Counted from the first letter of the stretch, positions 49,992 to 59,415 are shown. The stretch: 64,000 nt of DNA from Treponema sp. (GCA_024400915.1 JAKSLX010000004.1:124001-188000), one strand, 5' to 3'. Notes: generated by a model from the sequence alone, not told the origin. Made by a program: numbers and translations.

Positions 49992-50888
49992 ATGATGGAA
50001 AACACTATCCGCAGTCTTTACGGACCTTACTTCAAGCAGTTGGCAGAAAATTCTGTAGCAGCCGCTAAAATCGACGCAACAAACGTTTACCAGCCGGCAA
50101 ACACAAAGAACAGAGGTCTCATTGACAAGCTTGTTTCAGACAACATTCTTCCGGAAAGCCACATTGGTGCAGAAGAAAACTTCCTTGACTTCTACAATCA
50201 GGTAAAGGAAGGCAAAAGCGGACTCATCCTTATGGAGCACTATGCAAACACAGACCTTCCTGCCCTCATGTACATGCTCGAACATAACGGCAAGGAAGAA
50301 CTTGCAGACCTTTCAAAGAGAATCGTTGCCATTGCAGGTATGAAGCTCAACGAAGACGACAATATCGTGCGTGCCTTTGCAGAAAGTTTTACACGTGTTG
50401 TAATCTATCCTACACGCAGCCTTGATAAAAATGCAAAGAATGTTTCCGAAGAAGAAGCAAAAGAAGAAGAAATGAAGGCTCGCAAAATCAACCTTGCTGC
50501 CATGAAGGCTATGGATGAATGCAAGCGCCGCGGAGAAGTAATCCTCGTATTCCCATCAGGCACACGCTATAGACCTGGACACCCAGAAACAAAGCGCGGA
50601 CTCCGTGAAATCGACAGCTACCTCCGTCTCTTTGACATCGCAATTCTTGTAAGCATCAACGGTTCAATCCTTAGAATCCAGGACGGAAAGGAAGACATGC
50701 TTTCGGACATAGTCTGCAAGGACAAGATGGTGTTTACAGCAAGTCCTGTAATCCAGTGCAAGCAGTTCCGCAAAGACTACCTTGCAACACTTCCTGCTGA
50801 CGATCCGGATCCAAAGCAGAAGGTCATCGACCGCGTAATGCAGATTCTCGAAGAACAGCATGACGAAGTAGAAAAAACAAGACTTTAA
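49992..50888 (+). CDS. PlsC/LPLAT-family acyltransferase (glycerol-3-phosphate acyltransferase-like)
   Basis: 298 residues. The acyltransferase block I is EHYANTDLP (HX4D, with Tyr after His) at about 81-89, and block III is FPSGTRYRPG (FPEGTR in most members) at about 189-198. The long N-terminal helical region and the spacing resemble soluble GPATs of the plastid/chlamydial type more than AGPAT. It would acylate glycerol-3-phosphate or lysophosphatidate. No membrane segment is obvious. ATGATG start; the first or second ATG could be used. Confidence 0.75.
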   Translation: MMENTIRSLYGPYFKQLAENSVAAAKIDATNVYQPANTKNRGLIDKLVSDNILPESHIGAEENFLDFYNQVKEGKSGLILMEHYANTDLPALMYMLEHNGKEELADLSKRIVAIAGMKLNEDDNIVRAFAESFTRVVIYPTRSLDKNAKNVSEEEAKEEEMKARKINLAAMKAMDECKRRGEVILVFPSGTRYRPGHPETKRGLREIDSYLRLFDIAILVSINGSILRIQDGKEDMLSDIVCKDKMVFTASPVIQCKQFRKDYLATLPADDPDPKQKVIDRVMQILEEQHDEVEKTRL

Positions 50889-50967
50889 AGAATTCTCTAA
50901 GTTCTGCCATAGTTCTTTCCGATATTTGAAATGTAATAGAAGATTTTAATTTTATATTGGGTAGAGT

Positions 50968-52374
50968 ATGGCAGAGAACGAATCATTCAACACAAAAATC
51001 ATTATGGCTGGAGCTGACCGCGAACAGTGGTACAACAGTGTCCAGCTGCCAAAAATTCAGGACGATTACAGGCTTCATCTTTCATGCGTCAGAAATATTT
51101 TTGATGCCCTCGTAAAGCGTGGTCTCATCACTCCTGACCCATACAAAAAAGAAAACAAGATTACATCAATCCAGATTCCTGATACTACTCCATTCAACGA
51201 CAACGAAAGATCTCAGATACTTGGAATCAGATTGAGCAATTATGAAAGCGTAATAGACTATGTCTGCAACTACATGCGCTTTTCAGTTGAGATGCTTTCA
51301 ATCGATGTAATCAAAAAAATGCTTGAACTCAACAATTCCTTTACCTGGACAAACCTTTCGCTGAATTCCACAAGGTCAAACACAAGGGCTCTTGCAACTG
51401 TCATAAACGAACTCAAGAACAACGTTGATCAGCTCACTCTAAGCATGATCAAGGACAATACCCTCAAGACACAGAATGCAATAACGGAAATTTGTACTGT
51501 CCTTAAGGAACTTGCAGAATTCCAGAGGGAACGTTATAAGCTGGACATCAGAAAGAACATCCTGGAAAATTCTGGCTTTGACAAGGAAAAGGCATATTCG
51601 TCTACTCAAGATATGGTAAACGAAATCAAGAGGCTTTTCCCATCTTCAATGCCTAAGCGTCCTCTAAGTGCTGAACTTGTTGCGGAAGTTGCTGCAGAAG
51701 AAACTGCTCCTAACAAAGCTGAACTTCAGGCTACCCTCCTTGCTAAAATAAAAATTCCGGAGACAACTTCGGAAACAAAGACACAGAAGATTGATACTCA
51801 TGCAATCCTTATGGAAGCACTTCGTCTTGTAGGAACAACTTATGATTCGTACAAGGTAATCTATGACAAGATTACCGCTAACCATGAAGTTCTTCAGAAC
51901 GGAAGGAAATCATTCAAGGTAAAATTCATCAGGCTCCTCAGGTCGATTTTTGGGCTTGACGAACCTCCTGTCGATTACGAAGTACTTTTGACAGACAAGA
52001 AGACAGAAGCAAAGAAAAAGGAAACCGTTCACTACAACGAATTCTCTGCCGGCCTTTTAAAAAGAGTAAAGATTTACTCTGCATTTGCAATGAAGGACAC
52101 CCCCGGCTACAATAAGATTTCCCAGCAGAAGGACGAAGCCATCCTTGAATACCTGAATAAGCAGATTACAGAAAACAACCATCTCTTTGCCCTTGTCATT
52201 GCCCTTGACGAATACTTTAAGAACAATGTGGACATGACTGACCGTTCAAAGATAAAAGGTTGCAGCATGGAACTTACAACCATTAAGAACATTCTTGTAA
52301 AGGCAAACCAGCAGAGAAGCGACTACATTGCCTACGCAGAAGAAGCTGAACAGATGAAAAAACTTGGAATCTAA
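50968..52374 (+). CDS. Coiled-coil protein of unknown function
   Basis: 468 residues, no signal peptide or membrane segment. It is mostly helical with heptad-like stretches (LATVINELKNNVDQLTLSMIKD, AITEICTVLKELAEFQRERYKL) and a central Ala/Glu/Pro-rich linker (about 235-275) dividing two helical halves. I recognise no domain; it may be restricted to treponemes. TATATT ends nine bases before the ATG and no strong ribosome site is seen. The last codons lie close to the start of the peptide-binding protein gene. Confidence 0.65.
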   Translation: MAENESFNTKIIMAGADREQWYNSVQLPKIQDDYRLHLSCVRNIFDALVKRGLITPDPYKKENKITSIQIPDTTPFNDNERSQILGIRLSNYESVIDYVCNYMRFSVEMLSIDVIKKMLELNNSFTWTNLSLNSTRSNTRALATVINELKNNVDQLTLSMIKDNTLKTQNAITEICTVLKELAEFQRERYKLDIRKNILENSGFDKEKAYSSTQDMVNEIKRLFPSSMPKRPLSAELVAEVAAEETAPNKAELQATLLAKIKIPETTSETKTQKIDTHAILMEALRLVGTTYDSYKVIYDKITANHEVLQNGRKSFKVKFIRLLRSIFGLDEPPVDYEVLLTDKKTEAKKKETVHYNEFSAGLLKRVKIYSAFAMKDTPGYNKISQQKDEAILEYLNKQITENNHLFALVIALDEYFKNNVDMTDRSKIKGCSMELTTIKNILVKANQQRSDYIAYAEEAEQMKKLGI

Positions 52375-52396
52375 GGATTCCATCTGGAGTTACAAA

Positions 52397-53956
52397 TTGA
52401 AGAAAAAAATATTTTTTTCAGTGGTCCTGGCATTGCTTAAGGCCACTATTTTTTTTGCTCAGGAATCAGCTGAACAAAGAATCATAAACATTTCCGTTTC
52501 AAACCATGTTTACAACATGAATCCATTCACGGCTTCCTACACATCGGAAGCCCAGCTTTTTACAGGGCTGCAGGAAGGGCTTTTTTCCTATGAGCCAGTA
52601 ACTCTTGCCCCCCTTCCAGCAATCTGCAAGTCCTACAAGATTTCAAGGGACAAAAAAAGATGGACCCTTACACTGCGCGACAACGCAAAATTCAGCGACG
52701 GAAGCCCTATAAAAGCACAGGATGTAAGGGATTCCTTCATAAGGCTTCTTGGTACAAAGGGAGCTCCATTTGCTTCCCTCATAGACAACATTTCAGGCGC
52801 ACAGGAATTCCGCGAAGGAAGAGGTAAAGCTGAAGATGTAAAAATCGATGTCCGAGATGACACCACCCTCGTAATCCGTCTGAAGGAACCTATGGGTCAC
52901 CTTGCAAAAATTCTCTGTCATCATTCCTTCAGCATTGTTCATCCAGATGAAAACATATATAGCGGACCTTTCACCCTTGAAAAAGCAGACATGTCGGAAA
53001 TAGTCCTCAAAAAAAATCCGGAATACTGGGATGCAGAAAACGTAAAGATTCCGGGAATAAAATTTCACATTGGCGACGACTATCCTGAAAACTCCTTCAA
53101 GTACAACAACGGGGAACTGGACTGGGTATGCGGCAATGCCGATTTTTCAAAAATCATAAACAAGACAAACCTTCAGATGTGTGCAGAATTTGGAACTGTC
53201 TACCTTTTCTTCAAGATGCAGAATTCACCATGGACAAAACCTGAATTCCGCAATGCACTCATAGAAGCAATTCCTTTTGATGAACTCAGAAAGGAATTCA
53301 GTATTCAGGCAGAAACCCTTGTAAATCCTTTGCCAAGCTATCCTGCCGTTACTGGAATAGCAGACTGGGACCCTTCCGATGCCATAGAAATGATGAAGCT
53401 TGCTAGGAAAATAAACGGCATAAGCGAAGATGAAAAACTTCAGATTGTTTTTGCAGTCATCTCCGGAGACGAGCACCTGAAAAAATGGGGAGAACTCTTA
53501 AAGAAAGCCTGGGAACCTCTTGGCGTTGAACTTACAATGCAGGGTACAACAGCAGACAGATACAACATCTCCATTCCTCAATGGAACGCAGACCTATTCT
53601 ACTATTCTTGGATTGGTGATTTTGCAGATCCACTTGCGTTCCTTGAACTTTTCCGCGGAGGCTCTTCTCTCAATAATTCAGGATGGATAAATAATGAATA
53701 CGATACTCTACTTCTTGATGCCTTAAGAAAGGAAAATATAGAAGAACAATACAAGCTTATGGCAAATGCCGAACAGATACTTCTTGATGACGGAATGGTT
53801 ATACCTGTTTCTCATCCGGTAAGCGCCCATCTCATCGATCTTTCCATAATCGGTGGATGGAAAGCAAATGCACTTGATATTCATCCGTTGAAATACCTGT
53901 TCATAAAGGAACCTCCCAAAAAGAAGATTCCTAACCTAGTTGATTACAGCCTTTAA
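52397..53956 (+). CDS. Oligopeptide ABC transporter substrate-binding protein (SBP family 5)
   Basis: 519 residues from a TTG start (ribosome site GGAG, eight bases). This choice yields a clean signal peptide (KKKIFFSVVLALLKATIFFA, cut before QES). An in-frame ATG at 52364, inside the previous gene, would spoil the signal. The OppA-type SBP_bac_5 pattern includes NPFTASYTSEAQLFTGLQEGLF, KRWTLTLRDNAKFSDGSPIKAQDV and DLFYYSWIGDFADPLAFLELF. It binds peptides in the periplasm. No Cys for lipid attachment and no permease or ATPase genes nearby. The 3' end overlaps the opposite lipoprotein gene by 21 bases. Confidence 0.85.
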   Translation: MKKKIFFSVVLALLKATIFFAQESAEQRIINISVSNHVYNMNPFTASYTSEAQLFTGLQEGLFSYEPVTLAPLPAICKSYKISRDKKRWTLTLRDNAKFSDGSPIKAQDVRDSFIRLLGTKGAPFASLIDNISGAQEFREGRGKAEDVKIDVRDDTTLVIRLKEPMGHLAKILCHHSFSIVHPDENIYSGPFTLEKADMSEIVLKKNPEYWDAENVKIPGIKFHIGDDYPENSFKYNNGELDWVCGNADFSKIINKTNLQMCAEFGTVYLFFKMQNSPWTKPEFRNALIEAIPFDELRKEFSIQAETLVNPLPSYPAVTGIADWDPSDAIEMMKLARKINGISEDEKLQIVFAVISGDEHLKKWGELLKKAWEPLGVELTMQGTTADRYNISIPQWNADLFYYSWIGDFADPLAFLELFRGGSSLNNSGWINNEYDTLLLDALRKENIEEQYKLMANAEQILLDDGMVIPVSHPVSAHLIDLSIIGGWKANALDIHPLKYLFIKEPPKKKIPNLVDYSL

Positions 53957-55078
53957 ATCTACTGCAATGAAACCCGCCCTACCTGTCTTGAAGAAGGAAG
54001 TTTCTTCCCAGGCAACGTAGAGTGTGTTTCCAGACACCGCTTCTTCACCGTAAGAAAATCCCGAAGGAAGCAAGGGAAGTCGGAATGCACAGGAAACAGT
54101 TTCGTCACTCAGTTTCTTTACATAAGTGGTTCCGTCAGAGAATACAGCAACACTCAAACCGCTTTCAGGAGATACTCCACCATGGGCATTGAGCATAAAA
54201 TCCGAAGCACCCATCTGGCAATAGCTTACAGGAGAAGTTCCAGAAAAATCGCGCCATGAAACATAGAAGGAATATTCTTCGGGAATGGAAGAAAGAAGTT
54301 TCTTCAGTTCATCCGGGGCCGCAGCCCAAAGTTTTGGCATATTCTTGTTCTTGTATTCATCTTCCGTAATGGAATTAAAAAGGAAAGTTTCCTGTCCCAT
54401 GGCAGGATTAAGGTCCGCGAGGGCAACAAGAGGCTTCCAGTCAAAGAAAGAAAATTCAACTCCGGAACCGTTCATTTTTTTTGAAGCACAGGCCCAGGTA
54501 TCTCCGTTCCAGAAAAATCCCGAAATCTGATCGTCATCTCCAAGCTTAAGGTTGCTGTACGAAACCAGTGGATAGAAAACTTTTGACGACGGATTGAATT
54601 CAACAAGAAAAGGCCTGCTCTGATGAAGGGAACTGTGAGCCTCCAGATTTTCATTGAAGAAAGTACTCCTGAAAAGATAGAACACGGGCATCCCGCCTGA
54701 AAAAACAATTGAATCAGCAGTATCATTGACAAATATCGAATCATCTCTGAAAAAATCAATTTTGGAATCTGAAAAAGCAAGGAGTCCCCTTTTATTTACC
54801 AGGGCATAGGCATCATAAGGACCTTTAAGGCTACCCGTCCTTGAAGGAACAACACTTCCGGCACTGGAAATTCTTACGGTTTCTGTCCAAGGTTTTTCCG
54901 TAACAACTTTAGCATTCTGCGGCAAATCTATTTTTTCAAAGCCAGCCTCATTAAACGCATACCAGACATGGCTTTTTACAGTCTCAAGATTATTGAAGGC
55001 ACCTTCATCTTTTCCTTTGTTTTTAGAGCAAGAAAAAAACATCAGGCATGAAGCAAAAACAAGAAGAATCTTTTTCAT
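53936..55078 (-). CDS. Lipoprotein of unknown function (380 residues)
   Basis: Signal with lipobox LMFFSC (lipidated Cys at about 17), followed by repeated beta-rich segments with Asp/Gly/Trp turns (VFYLFRSTF, QISGFFWNGDTWACASKK, YSFYVSWRDFSGTSPVSYCQMG), suggesting a beta-propeller. Upstream on the same strand (18 bases) is a second small lipoprotein gene. Convergent overlap with the peptide-binding protein gene. Function not recognised. Confidence 0.65.
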   Translation of the reverse strand: MKKILLVFASCLMFFSCSKNKGKDEGAFNNLETVKSHVWYAFNEAGFEKIDLPQNAKVVTEKPWTETVRISSAGSVVPSRTGSLKGPYDAYALVNKRGLLAFSDSKIDFFRDDSIFVNDTADSIVFSGGMPVFYLFRSTFFNENLEAHSSLHQSRPFLVEFNPSSKVFYPLVSYSNLKLGDDDQISGFFWNGDTWACASKKMNGSGVEFSFFDWKPLVALADLNPAMGQETFLFNSITEDEYKNKNMPKLWAAAPDELKKLLSSIPEEYSFYVSWRDFSGTSPVSYCQMGASDFMLNAHGGVSPESGLSVAVFSDGTTYVKKLSDETVSCAFRLPLLPSGFSYGEEAVSGNTLYVAWEETSFFKTGRAGFIAVDLKAVIN

Positions 55079-55096
55079 TCCTATATTTTACCGGTT

Positions 55097-55600
55097 TCAA
55101 TTTGTTTTTTCTATCTTAAGGTCGCTTTTTTTGAATGTCCCTGCAGCTATTTTTTTCATGAGGATTTCCTTGTTTACAAGCCAGATGCTGTCTCCTAATT
55201 CATTGCAGGCCTCTTCAAATTTTCTCCAGTTGAAGGTGGAAAGCAAATGCATTTTTTCATTTTCTGGATTTACGGATGAAAGGGAAAGAGAATAAAGGAC
55301 TTGTGCAGGAAAGGAAAATTCTTCCTTTAGTTCATCGTTAAAGGGATAGATCGCCCCGTAAGATTTCAATGAATTCTCAGGCCGGGCTATTACGGCAAGA
55401 GGTTCATTCTTGATAATTCTGAGAACGATTTCTTTTCCTTCCGCTACGAATTCTTCGCCATTGGAAACATAAATTTTCCAAGTTCCATTTTCAGGAAGAC
55501 TGAAGCAGACATCTTCATAAAGGGAAAACCAGCTGCAGGAAGAAAAAATCATGCACAAAAGACACAAAAAGAAATGGCGGTTATAAAACAGATACTTCAT
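55097..55600 (-). CDS. Small lipoprotein of unknown function (167 residues)
   Basis: Signal peptide with lipobox MIFSSC (Cys at about 22), then one beta-rich domain of about 100 residues (GTWKIYVSNGEEFVAEGKEIVLRIIKNEP) and a helical end. Probably co-transcribed with the 380-residue lipoprotein downstream. The start region is odd: an 11-bp inverted repeat spans the -10 (TATATA, six bases from the ATG) and the first eight codons. Family not recognised. Confidence 0.62.
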   Translation of the reverse strand: MKYLFYNRHFFLCLLCMIFSSCSWFSLYEDVCFSLPENGTWKIYVSNGEEFVAEGKEIVLRIIKNEPLAVIARPENSLKSYGAIYPFNDELKEEFSFPAQVLYSLSLSSVNPENEKMHLLSTFNWRKFEEACNELGDSIWLVNKEILMKKIAAGTFKKSDLKIEKTN

Positions 55601-55619
55601 ATCTATTATATAACCGCCA
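55575..55619. promoter_or_regulatory. 11-bp inverted repeat spanning the lipoprotein start
   Basis: TGGCGGTTATA (55575-55585) and TATAACCGCCA (55609-55619), 23 bases apart. On the reverse strand the right copy overlaps the -10 and the left copy is followed by a U-rich run, so it may be an operator or a terminator for read-through from mscS. Confidence 0.5.
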
Positions 55620-55650
55620 GATTTATAAAAAAGTGCGTTTTTAGAACATA

Positions 55651-56514
55651 TTATTTGTCAAGAATCTTAACATCATAATGTGTGTAAGGAATTTCAATTC
55701 CCTGTTCACGGCATGTATTTACGATTGCACGGTACATCTGATTCTTTGCATTGATGAGATCACTGCTGCTGAACCATACTGCAATCTTAATGTTGATTGC
55801 ATCACCAAATCCGTCAAAGTAAGCACAAGGAGCTGGATCCTGAAGAACAACCGGACACTTTGCAGGGATTGACTGTGCAACTTCAAGAGCTTTTTCCATA
55901 TTCGAATCATAGCTTACTGGCATTTCAAATACAAAACGACGGATATCGTAGTGATTAAAATTTACAAGGTTACTGTTGATTACGGAACTGTTTGGAATAC
56001 GAACCATCTGGTTATCCAAAGTATGAACTCTAACACTCAAAAGACCAACGCTGTCTACAGTACCGAATACATCACCTACCTGAATGAAGTCACCAACCTT
56101 CATTGCTTTTTCACTGAGGACAAAAACACCACTGATAAGGTTACTTACACTTGTCTGTGCAGCAAAACCAAGTGCAAGACCAGCTACTCCTGCTGCTCCC
56201 CAGATTGCCTTAAGGTTAATGCCGAAAAGACTTAAAATGTACATAACGATGATTACATAGAAAATGTAACTTACAAATTTATTGATAAGCATGTATGTAT
56301 GCTTTTCAACACGTGGAGCTGCCTGCTTCTTGATAATGTGCTTAATGATTCTGTAAATAACATAGAATACAAGCACAGAAATAAAAGCAACAACAACCTT
56401 CATAAGGTTTCCCCAGGTAAGATATGCCATCAACTCATCAAGATGAAGCATGGTCTTTGTCTGAGCAGCAACTTCATTTACTGATTCAACAACCTTTTCT
56501 TCAACACCATCCAT
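55651..56514 (-). CDS. mscS: Small-conductance mechanosensitive channel MscS
   Basis: 287 residues. Three membrane segments precede the pore-lining helix and the beta domain: IWGAAGVAGLALGFAAQTSVSNLISGVFVLSEKAMKVGDFIQVGDVFGTVDSVGLLSVRVHTLDNQMVRIPNSSVI is the diagnostic MscS stretch in consecutive blocks. An extra N-terminal 25-residue helix is present. It releases osmolytes on hypo-osmotic shock. Single gene with its own start, about 36 bases from coaBC. Confidence 0.93.
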   Translation of the reverse strand: MDGVEEKVVESVNEVAAQTKTMLHLDELMAYLTWGNLMKVVVAFISVLVFYVIYRIIKHIIKKQAAPRVEKHTYMLINKFVSYIFYVIIVMYILSLFGINLKAIWGAAGVAGLALGFAAQTSVSNLISGVFVLSEKAMKVGDFIQVGDVFGTVDSVGLLSVRVHTLDNQMVRIPNSSVINSNLVNFNHYDIRRFVFEMPVSYDSNMEKALEVAQSIPAKCPVVLQDPAPCAYFDGFGDAINIKIAVWFSSSDLINAKNQMYRAIVNTCREQGIEIPYTHYDVKILDK

Positions 56515-56550
56515 AATAAAAACCTCCGAATTATGGTAAACAATATATTT

Positions 56551-57744
56551 TTACTTTTTCATTTCCATAATAAAATCAAAGATGCGAACTGCAACCTCTT
56601 CTTTTGAAAGAACCGGCAATTCAACTTCCTTTTCTTTTGTAATTATAGTCACAACATTTGTATCAACACCAAAACCGGCACATTCAGTCTTAAGATTGTT
56701 AGCGCAGATCATGTCGATGTTTTTCTTTTCAAGTTTTGCACGGCTATTTTCAAGCATATTCTGGGTTTCCATTGAAAAGCCACAGAGAACCTGATCAGCG
56801 CGCCTGTTTTTCCCAAGCCAGGCAAGAATATCATCGGTACGCTCAAGTTCGATTGAAAGCTCATCATCGTGCTTCTTTACTTTTTCATCGCTGACATTTT
56901 TAGGCCGATAATCGGCAACAGCTGCAGACTTTATTATTATGTCAGCTTCAGCGGAATTTTCCCTGACCGCATCAAACATCTGTACTGCAGACTTAACGTT
57001 AAGAACCTTTACTCCAACAGGCGCTGCAAGATTTACAGGGCCTGAAACCAGAGTGACTTTTGCTCCGCGACGGGCAGCAACCTTTGCTATTGCATACCCC
57101 ATCTTTCCAGTTGAATGATTTGTAATGAAGCGAACAGGATCTATGGCTTCCATTGTTGGACCTGCAGTAACAAGAATCTGTTTACCGGCAAGGTCTTTTT
57201 CAAACTGTATTTCATTCAGGATGCATTCAAAAAGGAATTCGGGCTCCGGCATTTTTCCTTTGCCCGTATCACCGCAGGCAAGATATCCCGTTTCAGGTTC
57301 TATAATCTTATATCCATAATGACGGCATTTTTTAAGATTATCCTGAGTAACTGGGTTTTCATACATGGCCGTATTCATGGCAGGAGAAATGAGCTTCGGA
57401 CATCTGGCAGCAAGGAAAGTTGTGGTAAGCATGTCATCAGCAATTCCGTTTGCAACCTTGGCAATTACATTTGCAGTTGCAGGAGCAATTATGAAAAGGT
57501 CTGCTTGCTGAGCTATGGAAACATGGGTTGCCTTGAATTCAAAATTGCGGTCAAAGGTATCAATAAGGCATTTGTTGCCTGTTAGTGTCTCAAAGGTAAT
57601 TTCATTTATAAAGTTTCTGGCATTACGGGTCATGAGGACGTGAACATCTGCCCCACTCTTTACAAGCATGCTCACTAGAGATGCAGCCTTATAGGCCGCT
57701 ATACTTCCTGAAACGCCAACCAGTACAGTTTTATTCTTCAGCAA
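56551..57744 (-). CDS. coaBC: CoaBC: phosphopantothenoylcysteine synthetase/decarboxylase
   Basis: About 397 residues. The N-terminal CoaC flavoprotein half has GVSGSIAAYKA, the active-site His in THVSIAQQADLF, PAMNTAMYENP and the CoaC Cys in YLACGDTGKGKM. The CoaB half begins ILVTAGPTMEAIDPVRFITNHSTGKMGYA. It performs two steps of coenzyme A synthesis. The start is inferred as TTG at 57744, one base past the AraC-gene stop, because the product then begins like other CoaBC (LLKNKTVLVGVSG). Upstream ATGs at 57777 and 57795 inside the AraC gene are alternatives. Confidence 0.92.
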   Translation of the reverse strand: MLKNKTVLVGVSGSIAAYKAASLVSMLVKSGADVHVLMTRNARNFINEITFETLTGNKCLIDTFDRNFEFKATHVSIAQQADLFIIAPATANVIAKVANGIADDMLTTTFLAARCPKLISPAMNTAMYENPVTQDNLKKCRHYGYKIIEPETGYLACGDTGKGKMPEPEFLFECILNEIQFEKDLAGKQILVTAGPTMEAIDPVRFITNHSTGKMGYAIAKVAARRGAKVTLVSGPVNLAAPVGVKVLNVKSAVQMFDAVRENSAEADIIIKSAAVADYRPKNVSDEKVKKHDDELSIELERTDDILAWLGKNRRADQVLCGFSMETQNMLENSRAKLEKKNIDMICANNLKTECAGFGVDTNVVTIITKEKEVELPVLSKEEVAVRIFDFIMEMKK

Positions 57745-57745
57745 T

Positions 57746-58702
57746 TTAGTCTTTTTCCTTATCAAACAGAGCTTCATATTCAGCATCGGAATCAATATTT
57801 ACATCCGGGTTATCGGAATCCTTGTAGTTCCTGTATTTTAGCGGAGTCATGTTTTTATACCGATGGAATATCTTGATGAAATAGCTGAAGTCATTGAATC
57901 CACATCTGGAAGCAATATCCTGCAACTTGTCATCAGTTTCACGAATCATAGCACAAGATCGATTTATTCTGAACCAGTTTAGGTATTCTACCGGAGCACG
58001 GTTTGTCATCTCCCTGAAAACACGGCAGAAATATTTAGGACTGAATCCGGCAGCATCCGCCAGTTCTTCAAGTGTAATATTGTTCATGTAATTCTTTTTG
58101 ATAAGATCAAAAACAAGCTCAAGTTTTTCATTCCTTATGCGCTTTTTTGCAGGAAGGACTTTCTTTTCCGAATAAAGGTTGTTTTTCCTGATAAGTCCAA
58201 AGAGAATAATGAGGTATCCCGTGGAAATGGCTTCCCACCCAGTTTTCTGGTCGCGAATGGTTTCAAAAAAGGACAGTGCGATTTTTGAAATATCCTTGTA
58301 CTCTTCTGCACGATAAACGCTTTCAATGCAAATCGTTCCGTTGATGATTTCTGAAATGAAGGTATCTGGGCTGAATCCGTGAAGGCGCATGAGTTCAATA
58401 TCAAAAACTGCAGATTCAAATTTTCCGAGCCCCTTGTCAGGAGCATCACCGTGAACGATTTTTCCAGGAACAATGCAAAGATCACCTTCGTTAAGAAGTT
58501 CTTCATGGTCATTGATGAAAATCCTGTAGTTTCCCGAAACCACATGAATCATTTCGAATTCAGTGTGCCAGTGAAGCCAAAGGTCATAAAATGGATTTGC
58601 CGTATTGCAGTAATTGTACTGAAGAGGAAACAGGACGGTTCCCCTCTGCTGAGACTCTTTGACAGGTGCTTTCTGTTTTGTAGTTTCAGATACTTTTGTC
58701 AT
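57746..58702 (-). CDS. AraC-family regulator with cupin N-terminal domain
   Basis: 318 residues. Residues 25-150 form a cupin (WLHWHTEFEMIHVVSGNYRIFIND, NEGDLCIVPGKIVHGD). The C-terminal two-HTH domain reads NITLEELADAAGFSPKYFCRVFREMTNRAPVEYLNWFRINRSCAMI...DIASRCGFNDFSYFIKIFHRYKNMTPLKYR. Such proteins sense sugars or related ligands. Co-directional with coaBC and nearly overlapping it. The target is unknown. Confidence 0.88.
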   Translation of the reverse strand: MTKVSETTKQKAPVKESQQRGTVLFPLQYNYCNTANPFYDLWLHWHTEFEMIHVVSGNYRIFINDHEELLNEGDLCIVPGKIVHGDAPDKGLGKFESAVFDIELMRLHGFSPDTFISEIINGTICIESVYRAEEYKDISKIALSFFETIRDQKTGWEAISTGYLIILFGLIRKNNLYSEKKVLPAKKRIRNEKLELVFDLIKKNYMNNITLEELADAAGFSPKYFCRVFREMTNRAPVEYLNWFRINRSCAMIRETDDKLQDIASRCGFNDFSYFIKIFHRYKNMTPLKYRNYKDSDNPDVNIDSDAEYEALFDKEKD

Positions 58703-58732
58703 ATTTTACAGCTCCGATTTCAGAATATTATA

Positions 58733-59227
58733 ATGGCAGAACGAAAAAAATTCAATTTTTCGGTTAAGTTTGCAAAAATTCGGCGTGCATTTTATACTAT
58801 CCTTATGTTTTACATTATTGGCGCCTTAGTTCTGATTTTCATACTATGGTTACTTAACTTCTATATAAATAAGCAGGCATACAAGGCTGAACGGGAAAGG
58901 GAAAAACTCACTCAAAAGAGAAAGGAAGCTGCGAAAAAAGGCCTTCTAGTGGCCTGTCCCCTCTGCAACACCATGCTTCTTCCGGGAGAAGACCTTGTAA
59001 GCCGTGTATACCGCCCAATGAATGTTCCTGACCAGTTATGCACCATCAACGGATGCCCCCACTGCTATCCTTCTCCAGAGCCTGGCTTAAAAAGAATATG
59101 CCCCGTCTGTCATAAAACCGTTCCATTAAAGAACGGCCATCTAGTAGCCCGCCTCTTCAACAAAAACGACGGTAAGAAACACGTAATCGTAACAGGTTGC
59201 ACAGAATGTTCTAAGGGGGTTAAGTAA
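58733..59227 (+). CDS. Membrane-anchored zinc-ribbon protein
   Basis: 164 residues. One N-terminal membrane helix (about 20-45), a charged helix (AEREREKLTQKRKEAAKK), then a cytoplasmic region with three Cys pairs: CPLCNT, CPHC with nearby C, CPVCHK and a final CTEC. These form zinc ribbons. The ATG at 58733 (MAERKKF) lies inside the divergent -10 region of the AraC gene; the open frame extends into the AraC gene but that part is antisense. It lies just upstream of flaB. Function not recognised. Confidence 0.68.
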   Translation: MAERKKFNFSVKFAKIRRAFYTILMFYIIGALVLIFILWLLNFYINKQAYKAEREREKLTQKRKEAAKKGLLVACPLCNTMLLPGEDLVSRVYRPMNVPDQLCTINGCPHCYPSPEPGLKRICPVCHKTVPLKNGHLVARLFNKNDGKKHVIVTGCTECSKGVK

Positions 59228-59298
59228 AAACCGTCGAGTTTTCGCCCTTGCTGAAGAAAAAAAACTCAAAAATCTTTAAAAATTCCTGCTTTTTTTAC

Positions 59299-59325
59299 TA
59301 AAGTTAATTTTTCAATCTCCGAAAA
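59299..59325 (+). promoter_or_regulatory. Sigma-28-like promoter of flaB
   Basis: TAAA (59299-59302), 15 bases, TCCGAAAA (59318-59325), close to the FliA consensus TAAA-N15-GCCGATAA (six of eight in the -10). Confidence 0.6.
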
Positions 59326-59415
59326 TCAATATATAGGGTGGTAGACCCAAAGTAGGGGAAGCAAATTTCACAGGTTTGCTTGCAACTATAGTACCTTGAT
59401 CATAGGAGATAAATT

